A DNA stretch of 64,000 nt from CAYJLW01 sp964370965 (GTDB taxonomy: Bacteria > Actinomycetota > Acidimicrobiia > UBA2766). The notes beneath the pieces were generated by a model. It did no database searches. It was not told the DNA's origin and saw only the letters and a program-made list of their open reading frames with translations. The position numbers and the translations under genes were made by a program. The stretch's first letter is position 1. Every line of letters begins with the position of its first letter. The DNA is taken from contig CAYJLW010000015.1 of the NCBI GenBank assembly GCA_964370965.1, positions 3,501 through 67,500 of the forward strand, in the 5' to 3' direction. Shown here one piece after another: positions 26,897-38,800 of the stretch.

Positions 26897-29800
26897 GGAG
26901 CTGCAGTGTTGAATCGGGGCCGTGTCAGACGCGCGGGGACACCACCGAGGACCGGGGTCCGGGGTGCTCTCGCGGTCGCCGTCGTGCTCGCTCTCCTGAG
27001 CGGGATCGCCCCGGCGGGGGCGAGCGAGTGGGACACCCGGGACGACACCGGGAGCGGTCGGGTGCAGGACTCCTACCCGTACAAGACGGCGGATCCGTCC
27101 CAGAACGACCCCCTCGGCTTCCCGTACCGTTCGGGCGCCTCCTACGTGGCCTGGTACCTCGCCGACAGCGGGGTGACGGTCCACGCCGAGATGCCCGGCG
27201 TGGACGGCCCCGCACCCGTGCGCTTCGCCACCGGGCCTGGATACGGCAGCGACGACGCCTCGTGGACGGCGTCGATGTGGCGCCTCGGATTCCACGTCCG
27301 GGACGACTCCGCCGCCCGCCTGGGAGACGTCTACGTGAATCCCGACGGCAACTGGATCGGCGTCGTGTACGAGGTGAAGAACGGCTGGATCACCGTCGCC
27401 GGCTACGAGGTGGGCGACCAGCGGGCCGCCGACACGTTCGGGATCGCCCAGGTGAGGGTCGCGAAAGGCGACTGCGCCTGCGTCGTGGACGTCTTCAACA
27501 CCCCCATCGCGTCGTCCCAGGGCGGCGTGAACGTGACGGAGGAGACAGTGCAGGAGAAGATCCGCACCTACCCCTCGGACACCGCCCGGGAGGTGAGCCC
27601 CCCGGCGGTGGACGCCGGCGGGACGATGTCGGGGCGGGTGAGCACGGACGGGGAGGCATTCGTCGCCTACGGGGAGGGCACCCCCGGGGTGTCGTTCCCC
27701 GAGGGGGGCCCCTTCGACGTCGCTGACCAGGATCCGACCCTTCCGCACCCTTACCGCTTCGTTCTCTACAACCGCACGTTCGGCGGTGGGCTCGCCTACC
27801 TCCCCGGCCAGGGCGCCCCCGGGGCGAACGGCGGAACCGACAACGGCCTCGCCATGAGCCCGAACCTCGACCGCATGGCGTGGTCGACGCGCGATGCCCT
27901 GCTCCCCGAGGACACCTGCCCCGACGGGTCGCCCTTGGCCGAGACGATCTACGACGGCCAGGGCTTCGCCACGACGCTCTCCCACTTGGGGATCTTCTAC
28001 GGCTCGATCTTCGTCGTCGGCGCAGGCGGAATGCACGTGAACGCCGAACCCCGCCTCAACGGGCACACCAGCCCGGACTGGTGGGGCTCGGGGGACACGA
28101 TCATGCTCTGCGTCGGGGAGAAGGTGGTCAGTCCCCGCGACGTGTACGTTACGGACCTCCGCACGGGGCGGTCCTTCATCGCCACACCGCCGCAGCTCAA
28201 CTCCGACCCCGCTTCCGGCCAGGAGTCCAGCCTGAGTGGCCTGGGGGTGGTCTCCGACAGCGGTGTCGTCGAGGTGAGCGCCACGGTCCGGGCGTCGTAC
28301 GGCTACCCGGACGACAACCCGAACGCCTACCTCCCGTCACCCCTCCCGGAGCGGGCCGGGCGGGCGATCAACATCCTGGTCGGCGGCGCCTCCGGGTGGA
28401 TGGAGAACTGGGCGCTGAACGTCACCTGGTGGGTCTTCACGTATATCGCCTCGGTGCAGGAGACCCTCGACGAGATCTCCGTGGACATGTGGGCGACATG
28501 GCCGACTCCCCTCGGCGGCGCGGACTGCGACATGGTCGAGTTCCTGATCTGGCGCTGCACGGGATCCGTGGACTTCTGGGCGCGCAACAAGGGGCCGTGG
28601 CGCAGCGTCGCGGGCACCTACGACGTCACGGCCCCGGCCGGGACGTGGAACGAGCTCCCGGACCAGGCTCGCTACGTGGTGGTGACGCCCGCCACGGGCG
28701 ACGTGCGACCCGCGCCCACAGCGGACGACTCCCTGGGGGTGTACCCCAACAACTCCCCGGAGAACCTCACCCCGAACGGCCGCTGGTGGCACAGGGCGTG
28801 GTGGAACGACGCCTGGAACGACGGCAGCGGGGTGTGCCTGGAGAGCGTGCAGTCCGGGGAGCGCTACGACTGCCGGCCGATGATGGACGGCGGCCCCGTG
28901 GGCGACGGCCCGGTGGGCCCGAACGACGACGGCGAGTTCCTCGCCACGTACTCCACCCCCGGCGGGGACTACGTCACGGTGTGGCGTCCGGGGAGCAGCG
29001 GCAAGCTCGAGATGGCCTCGGCTGTGCTCCTCCCCACGGTGAGCGACGGGGGCGGCACCTGGGAGGTGTGCCACCTCGGCGGCGTGAGCATGAAGACGCC
29101 GGAGGGGCGCCGCACCCTGGCCACCTACTGCCGGGGTTCCCAGCGGCGTTTCGCCATCATCGAGGTCCCCGACCAGCGGGCGGGGCGGGACGCGACTTCG
29201 CTGGCGGGCGGCTCCGGGGTGACCCGGGGTCAGGGCGTGGTGGCCGGAGGCGGCCGCTGGGAGGTGGGCACGCGGGTGGCCACGGAGCACGGCGGGGAGC
29301 TGCAGGGTTCCCGTCAGGGCCTCATGGGTGTGGCGGTGAAGCGCGACACTGGCGACGCCGTGCCCACGGGGGCGGCGTTCTACGAGCTCTCGTCTCCGTC
29401 GCGGCGCTGGCGGGTGCTGGGGCGCAAGTTCGACGAGCTCAGCGTGGACACCGCCCGCCAGGCGTACCGCCTGGAGCGCCCGGGGAGCGCCGCGGTGCTG
29501 CGGGGGCCCTGTGACGTGTACTCGCTGCCGAACACCGGGGGAAAGCAGCCGTTCCTCACGGACCCGCCCGTGGACCGGCGGGGGACGTATTGCACGTGGA
29601 CGTTCACGGAGGGTTCGCCGAGCGGCCACGGCGGCGGCGACGCGCAGTTCTCCCTGGAGGTGAGGCGGGCCAACGGGGGGCCGGTGGTGCTGGACGTGCC
29701 CCGCACGGCGGTGCCACTCGGGCCCAGCAACCAGCTCCTCGTGGACGCGGCGGGGTACGACAAGCCGCTCTCGGCGCTGGGCCGGCGATTGGAGAGGGCG

Positions 29801-32800
29801 GCGAAGAACCTGGCGGCGGGCCTCGTGGACGACCTCGCCGACGACGTGGCGGGTGTCGAGGTCGAGTACGAGGTGCAGGAGATGATGGCCCGCCTCGACC
29901 CGTGGATCGACCACCAGCTCGCCGAGCTCAAGGGCGTCGCCCTGGAGTGGGTGGACCAGATCCCCCCCTGGCTGGAGAAGCACGTCTTCACCCCTCTGGT
30001 CGAGATGGTCACCAGGTTCGTGAACCGCTGGGGCCTGAACTTCCAGGCCGTCAAGGACGACGTGAAGGGGTTCTTCGAGCAGCCCCTGCAGGTTCTGGAG
30101 GACTTTTGCGCCGGCGTCGTCGCGACGGGCGGGGATCTCGGCGACGCCCTGACGGCGATGTTCGACAACCCCTACCTATCCGCGGGCATGGGGGCGGCCG
30201 GGTTCGACGTCAACGACCAGGCCGTCCTCACGGGTCTGGTCGAGGGCTTCACCGGCGAGATCCAGGACATCTGTGGCACGCTGGGGGAGGAGGCGAGGCA
30301 GGCGCTGGAGGACGCGATCAGCCAGTACGTCGACGGGCCCCTCGATCTCCTCGCGACCCGGTTCGAGGACGCCAAGACGGTCGTCACGGGCCAGATGGAG
30401 GCGCGGGTCAACGACCTCCGCGCCCTCGTGAACGGGGCGATCGACTCACTGCGGGCCGAGATCGTGGCCTTCGACCTGACTCCGCTCAAGGACGTCCCGA
30501 TCGACATCTCGTCCTGCCCGACACATGGTGAGCCGGGCTACGACCCGAACTGCCGCATCGACCTGGTCCGCGATTGGGCCCGCCAGATCCTGAAGGGGGC
30601 ACACGACTGGGTGCTCGACCTCGTCTACGAGGACGACCCGAACTACGACTACCACAACCCCAGCGGATGCGACTCCTCCGGCACCCGACTCCTCAAGATC
30701 GTCCACTGCGCCGTCGACTGGGCCCACGCCGTCTGGACGGAAGGCTTCACGGCCCAGCTCCAACCTCTGGACGAGGCCATCCAGGGCGTCGCCGCCGGGA
30801 TCGCCGGGATCACCACCAACGACGACTACGACCAGCTCTTCCACTGCGCCGCCGGCCTCACAAGCGCTCTCGACCTCCTGTCGACCTCGTGGTGGGAAGC
30901 CGTCCTGGAGCCCGTGATCAGCCTCTTGAGCGGCGGGTGGCTGAACTGGTTCTCCGGCGCCGAGCGGGACGACCCGGCTCTGCTGCAGCACGCCGTGGAG
31001 TGCATCCTGCCCACCCCGGGCGGGTGGTGGCCGAACGACGCCGACTGGCTCACGCTGGGGCCCTGGACGACCGAGCAGGTCTCGCGGTTCTTCTACGCCG
31101 CGCTCGACTTCGTCTCCAACGTCCTCGCAGACCAGCTTTCGCGCGTCACCGTCGACGGCGGCGACGTGAACGCGGTCGGCCAGGCCGTCGTGCAACTCCT
31201 CGTGAACCTCACGAAGAAGACGATCACCCTCGACGGCCAACCCCTGCCCGACAACTACTTCGAGGCCCTGGAGGAGAAGCTCTCCGGCGGAGCCGACGAC
31301 GTCTCCTGGGAGCAGATCTGGGGGTTCCTCACCGACGGCGTGGACGGCTTCACGGGGGCCGGGATGTCGGACTGGGAGAGCATCCAGTCGGGCATGCGCT
31401 GCGCCGAGGTGACCTATAACCCGAACTGGTGGTACGACCACGCTCCCGACGCCGTGAAGAACGCCTTCGACCTCGCCCTGTTTCTGGAGGGCTGCAAGAA
31501 GGGCGGGTTTGTGCAGGGGACCCTGAGGTACCTCCTGGAGGACCCCGCCCAGTTCCTCGGCCAGCCCCTTGAGGCGCGTTTCGAGTACCTGTGGACGAAC
31601 CCGAAGGGCATCGGCTCTCACCTCCACCGCCTCCTGGACGTCGTGGAGAGACGCCTCGTCTCCTACGTGCAGTCCATCCTGCCCGACAAGCTGAGGGAAC
31701 TGGGGGGCTGGATCCGCTCCGCCGGGACAGACCGTCAGGGTGAGATCGAGACCGCCCTGCGCTACGAGCTCGAGCTGCTCATGGACCTCCTCCAAGGGGA
31801 GGCGGGGGCGGCGAACCCGGTGGAGGAGGCCGTGAACGGAGCGGCGAACCGGGTCGCGGGCGCGCTCGACCGTCTGGCCTGGGCGATCGAGGTGCAGGCG
31901 GCGCAGCCGTGGTTGCGGGAAGTCGCCCAGCTCATCAGGTGGGCGAACGTGCGTCTCAGCCAGGCGGTCGCCGCGGTGGCCACGGTCGTGCAGACGGTGC
32001 GCGACTGGATCGCGGGCCTCGGCTTGCCCGCCGAGCTGGAGGCGGCGATCTTCGGCCTCCTGGACGACATCATGGACGCCGTCACCGGCGCCGCCGAGTG
32101 GGTGGAGAACAACGCCCTGGAGCCCATGGAGACCCAGCTCGACACGCTTCTGCGCATGGCGTTCGGCTCGATCGCCGCCGCCATCCGGGCGCAGAAGGCC
32201 TCGGTGTACGACCTGCGCGACAGCCTGATCGGCAAGTTCCGCGCCTGGCTGGTGGAGTGGGCGGACAAGGTGGCGCGTTCCTGCGGGGAGGGCCACGCCA
32301 AGCTCCCCGGCGAGCCGTCCGGGGTGTGCGACATCGTGACCGAGCCCGTGGACACGGTCTTCGACGCGGGCGTGAACTGGATCGCGGGGGCGATAGAGGA
32401 CATCGCGGACGTGATCGAGGGCCGGGTGTCGGGTGCCCCGCGCACGATCCGCAAGTACGTGGACGAGCTGAACTGCGAGCTCGTCCTCTACGTCTACGAC
32501 ATCCAGGCCCAAGTGGAGGGGATGTGTGAACGCATCAACGCCGGCCTCCCGCCCTTCGAGGTGAAGAAGTCCTCCGAGTCGTTGCTGAACCTCCTCACGT
32601 CCAAGGGTGAGGAGCTCCAGAAGTGGATCCTGGACGAGCTCGCCAACGCGTCCCGGGCGATCAGGGGCTTCGACCTGGAGTCCGAGGAGATGTGGGCGCA
32701 GATGGACGCCACGGTGGCGTCCGGGATGCAGTTCGCCATGTTCGCCGTGGACCCGGAGGTCCGCGAGGCCTTGGGTGAGTACCTCCGCCACGCCCTCTCG

Positions 32801-35800
32801 CGGGTGGCCCGCTGGGTGGAGCCCATGAGCGACGAGCAGGCGTTGCGGGCAGTCGGCGAGGACCTCGGCCTGCCCGACCTGTACCGGGTGATCCAGGACC
32901 AGATCGCCGAGGTCGTCCCGTTCATCCGCGCCCAGGTGTACGACATCTTGGGAAACCTCCCGAACGTGGACGGCCTCGCCTTCGACCTGCGGGCGGCGAC
33001 TTCCCTGGCGGACGTGGTGAGCTCCTTCGGGACCTTCGGCGACTACCTGCTCACCTGGGTGATCGAGACCGTCGACGACGTCACGGGGAACTTCCTGAAC
33101 CTGAACGCGAAGGTGGCGGGCGCGATCGGGGACTCGGTGCTGCGGGTGGCGGAGAACACTCTGCGGGTGGTGATCGACGGGATCGTGAACGTGTTCCGTT
33201 TCGTGGTCTGGGCGCACGAGTACACCTTCGAGAAGGTCATGACGCCTCTCATCGCCCTGGGTGAGGTGCCCGACGTGTGGGGGGCGCCCGGTTTCGGGGA
33301 GGTCGAGGCGGACGCCACGTTCGCCGGTGACGTCCGCCTGGACATGCGCTTCGCCCAGGATCACGCCACAGCCCCGGTGGGCGGGGCTGTGGCGGCCTAC
33401 CCGAGGGTGTCGCACCCCGGAGAGTGGTACGTGGTCTCGTCGAGCTCGTTCCAGGCGGGGACCTTCACCCAGCCGGACCGCACCCTGGAGGAGCTCGACG
33501 GCAACGCCGGGACCCTCGACGTCACGGGGTTCTGCAACGTCTATCGGGCGAGCGGGCCGAACCTCTCTGACGCCACAGCTCTCGTTTCCTCGGGGGACTG
33601 CCAGTGGGTCGTGGACGGCTTCGACCACGACCTGCGGCTCGACGGGCCGCTGCCCGAGTGGGCCGGGGGGGAGACTGCGTTGGTGTCCGGCACAGAGGTC
33701 GTCACCCTCGGGCGGCCCTCGCTGCTCGGGCCCTTGTGGGCTCGACTCATGGCCCAGTGGGTCGCCGGTGCCGAGGACGTGGTCGCTGTCGTGGCCGACG
33801 AGGACACCGCCGGGGACGGGACCCTGCCCGAGCTCGTGTCGGCCACGGCGTCCGGCGGCGTGGGGGACGCCGCCAGCGACCAGGTCGGCGGGGTGAGCCC
33901 CGACGGCCGCTACGTGGCGTTCTCCTCGTCGGCGGGGAACCTCGTGGCCGGTGACGGCAACGGGGAGTGCGACGTGTTCCTGCGCGACCGCGGGACGGGC
34001 GCCACGACGGCGGTGAGCACGACGCCCGGGGGGACGACCGCGTCCGGGTGCTCGTACCTCCCGGCGACGAGTCGGGACGGCAACGTCGTGGCGTTCACGT
34101 CGTGGGCACCCGACCTCGTGGCAGGCGACGGCAACCCCGAGCGGGACGTCTTCGTGCGCGACCTCGCCTCGGGGGCGACGGAGCGCGTGAGCGTGCCCGC
34201 CGGCGGCGGGGAGGCCGACGCCTGGAGCTTCGAGCCGGTGCTCAGCGGTGACGGCCGCTACGTGGCCTTCGTGTCCCCGGCGGGCAACCTCGTCGCCGGC
34301 GACACCAACGGGGCGCCCGACGCGTTCGTCGTCGACCGCGCGACGGGGACGATCGAGCGGGTGAGTGTGGCTCCCGACGGCGGTGAGCTCCCGGGCGGCA
34401 TCTGGTGGGGAGCCCCAGTGGATCCGTTCCCCTGGGGCACGTCGATCGGCATGAGCGACGACGCCAACCGGGTCGTGTTCAGCGTCGACGGCGCCGTGTA
34501 CGTGCGCGACCGCGGCGCCGGGACGACCCAGCGGGTGGACGTGAACGACGACGGCGACGCCTCCGACGGCGCTTCCGTACGACCCACGATCAGCGGGAAC
34601 GGCCGGTACGTGGTGTTCGCCTCCGACGCGGGCAACCTCTCAGGGAACGGGGAGGCGCCGGACACGAACGGCTTCGTCGACATGTTCCGGAGGGACCTCA
34701 CCGAGGGCCGCACCCGGATCGTGAGCCGGTCCGCGGCCGGCCAGTCCGACGGAACGTCCGGCGACTCCACCCCGGCGGCGGCGATGGGCGTCGACGGCCG
34801 CTGGGTGGTCTTCGAGTCCACGGCCACGAACCTCGCCGCCGTCCCGGGCAACGGGCAACGCCAGGTGTACGCCCGCGACATGGACTCCGCCGACGTGCGG
34901 CTCCTGAGCCTGACCGCAGGGGGCGCTCCGGGGGGCGCGGGCAGTGGCGGGATCCGCATCGGCGAGGACAACACGGTGGCGTTCGTCTCCGAGGCCGCCG
35001 ATCTCGCCGGAGGCGACGCGAACGGCGTCACGGACGTCTTCGTGAGCGACGTCCTGGCCTCGGGGGGGCCGTCCTGGCTCCTGGAGGACCTCGTACGCTG
35101 GGTGGAGCGGGTCGGCGAGGGCTATTTCGCGGATCCCGCGGGTCGTCCCGCCCACGACGCCACCGAGCGCTGGGTAGAGGACAACCTCGGGATCCGGGGC
35201 CGTTTCTCGCCCGAGCTCGTGTCGGCGACGGCGACGGGGGGGGCCGGCGGGGCCGCCAGCCACCAGGTGGGCGGGGTGAGCCCGGACGGCCGCTACGTGG
35301 TGTTCTCCTCGGAGGCGGAGGATCTCGTGGCCGGTGACGGCAACGCCAAGCGTGACGTCTTCGTGCGCGACCGCTTCGCTCGTACGACCGCGGCGTTGAG
35401 CACGACTCCAGGGGGTGCCACGGGCGGCGGGCACTCGGCGCGGCCAGCGATGAGCCGGGACGGCACCGCGGTGACGTTCGCCTCGTCGGCGCCGGACCTC
35501 GTGGCGGGGGACACGAACGCCGAGACGGACATCTTCGTGCGGGACCTCGCCTCGGGTGCCATGGAGCGTGTGAACGTGCCGGCGGCTGGCGGCGAGTCCG
35601 ACGGCGTGAGCACCGAGCCCGTGGTGAGTGGCGATGGCCGCCATGTGGCGTTCCTGTCCGTCGCCGGGAATCTCGTGGCGGGGGACACCAACAGCGCCTT
35701 CGACGTCTTCGTCGCCGACCGCGCAGTGGGCACCTTGGAGCGGGTGAGCGTCGCGGACGACGGCAGCGAACTCCCGCTCGGGGCGTCGTATGCGGCGCCG

Positions 35801-38800
35801 GTGCCGGGGCTCCCGTGGGGGACGTCGATCGGGATCAGCGACGACGGCGCCCGTGTGGTCTTCACCGACACCAGGGGGGGTGTCTTCGTGCGTGACCGGG
35901 GCCTGGGGACCACACTGCGGGCGGACGTGAACGACGCCGGGGATCCGGCGAGCACGTACGCGGGGGAGCGTCCCGCGATCAGTGGTGACGGCCGCTACGT
36001 GGTGTTCGCCACGGCGGCCGACAACCTCGCGGGTGGCGACGACCCGCCGGACGGGAACGGCCTCCTCGACGTGTACCGCCACGACCTGGAGCGGGGCCGG
36101 ACCCGCCGGGTGAGCCGCCCCGCCTCGGCTGGGGCGGGCGAGTCCGACGGCGCCTCCGGGGAGTGGATCCCGGCGGCCGCCCTGAGCGGGGACGGCCGCT
36201 GGGTGGTCTTCGAGTCCACGGCCACGAACCTCGCCGACGGCGTGGGCAGCGGGGAGCGCCAGTTGTACGTCCGGGACATGGACTCGGAGTCGGTCAGGGT
36301 TCTCACCGTCACCTCGGCGGGCTTGCCCGGTGACGCCGGCAGCGGCGGGGCCCGCATCGGCGGGGACTTCGCCGTGGCGTTCACTTCCGAGGCGTCGAAC
36401 TTCGCGGACGCCGACGCGAACGGGGCGTGGGACGTGTACGTCTCCGATGCGCTAGTGCCCTTCGAGACCTGGCTGCAGACCCGGCTCCTGTGGTGGCTGG
36501 AGGGCAAGGACGCCTACCTGGCGGACCTGGAGGTCCGCCGCGCCCGCGAGGACGCCCGCCAGCAGCTCATCGGTGACCTCGCGGACTCCACCTTCGAGGC
36601 GGTCGCCGCCTACCTCGGTCTCGGCTCGGACACGGGTGCCGGAGCGGGCCCCGCGCTCGTGAACGCCACTCCGTGGGGCGCCGTGGAGAACGGCGGCAGG
36701 GGCGAGATCCACGACCGGTCCCGCGTCAGTGCCGACGGTCGCTACGTCGTGTTCTCCTCGGCGGCGGCCGACCTCGTCGTCGACGACGGCAACGACGCCG
36801 AGGACGTCTTCCGGCGTGACACGCAGACGGGTGTCACGGTGAGGGTGAGCGAGAACCGTGCCGCCGGGACGGAGTCCGTCCGCGGCAAGGCGTCGCGGTT
36901 CCCGGCGGTGAGCGGGGACGGCCGGTACGTGGCCTACCGCTCGCAGGCGACGAACCTCACCGCTGGGGGGGCGCCGCCGGTCGTCGAATCCGGCGTGCTC
37001 ATCTGGGACGCCGAGACGGGGGCGAACGCGTTGGTCCCCGGTTCGGAGGGGGCGACCGGGGACGCGGCCGTCAGCGCCGACGGCCGATACGTCGTCTACG
37101 GCCGCGAGGGATCCGGGGACGACGGGAGCGCCCTCTGGGTCTACCGCTACGACCGCGGGACGGACACGACCGCGGTGGCGAACGTGCCCGTCAGCGGCGT
37201 GGTCCCGGACTACGAGTCGTCCTCCTTCGACGTGAGCGAGGACGGCCGCTACGTCCTCTTCGTGTCCTTGGCGACGAACCTCTATGAGGGCGACAACTCC
37301 GACTACGCCGTGGACGCCCTCGTGCGGGACATGGACGCGGGCGTGACCTTCAGGGCCGGCCGGGGCGTGCTCTACGACGCCGCCCTCAGCGGCGACGGCC
37401 ACTACGTCGTCTTCTCCTCTGCGACCGCGCTCGTGGCCGAGGACACCAACAACGGGAGCGACGTGTACCGCTACGACGTCGTCTCCGGGACGACTTCGCT
37501 GATGAGTGTGAGCGACGGCATTCCGGTCGCCGCCACGGGCGGGTACCGGCCGGCGATCAGCGACGACGGGCGCGTGGTCGTGTTCCTCTCGGGGACCGGG
37601 GTGTACGTCCGGGACACGGTGGCAGGTGTCACCCGTCTCGTGAGTGTGGCGGCGGACGGGAGGGTGCTGCCCGGGACGGCGGTGTTGGACCCGGTGCTCG
37701 AACTCGGGGTCGAGCCCACAGCCGTGAGCGGGGACGGCCAGTGGGTGGCGTTCCCGTGGCACGACGCCGCCACCGGCTCTGCGAAGAACTTCCTGTACCA
37801 CGCCACCACGGACCCGCCCCCGCCGCCGGAGCTTTCCGTGCAGGGGGCGACGGACGCCTTGAGCACGTTCCTGACGACGTGGCTGGGGGAGCGCAGCGCG
37901 GAGGAGCGGGCGGCGATCGAGCCCGACGCGCAGCGCCTCCTCGACCGCCTCGTGGTGTTCCTCACGCCGTGGTCCGGCGGCGGCCCCGTTGCCGACCCCC
38001 GCCTGCTGTCCGTGTCAGCCGAAGGCGTTCCCGGAGACTGGGGCGCGACCGAAGCCCAGGCCGCCCCCGACGGGACCGCCGCCGTGTTCACCTCCCTGGC
38101 CGGGAACCTCGTCCCGGGCGACTCCGGCGGCCGCTTCGACGTGTTCGTGTCCGGCACCGCCACGGCTGCGATCGAGCGGGTGAGCGTGGCTTCGGACGGG
38201 AGCGAGGCCGACAGCCACAGTTCCACGGGTTCCGCGAGCTTCGCCGCCGACCGCGTGGCGTTCGCCTCCTACGCCACGAACCTCGTAGCGGGGGACACCA
38301 ACAGCAGGCGTGACGTCTTCGTGCGCGACCGCGTCGACGGCACCACCCGGCGTGTGAGCGTGGCCTCGGACGGCGCACAGGCCGACGCGGCGTCCCACGA
38401 CCCCGAGATCGGCGCCGACGGCCGATACGTGGTGTTCTCCTCGGACGCCACGAACCTCGTTGCGGGCGACACCAACGGCGTGCGGGACGTGTTCCTGCAC
38501 GACCTCGACACCGGTGCGACGGAGCGGGTCAGTGTGGACGGCGCGGGAACGCAGGGGAACGGGATCTCGGGCGGGACCGACAGCGGCAACGTCGACCTGA
38601 GCGCCGACGGCCGCTACGTGGCGTTCACCTCCGCGGCCACGAACCTCGTGGCGGGTGACACCAACGGCGTCGGGGACGCGTTCGTGCGGGACCGTGTGGC
38701 CGGTGCGACGGAGCGGGTGAGCGTGGCGACCGACGGTGCCCAGGCCGACGGCGGCGTGTTCACCTTGAGCGGTGGTGGGTCGGTCCTGTCCCTCGACGGG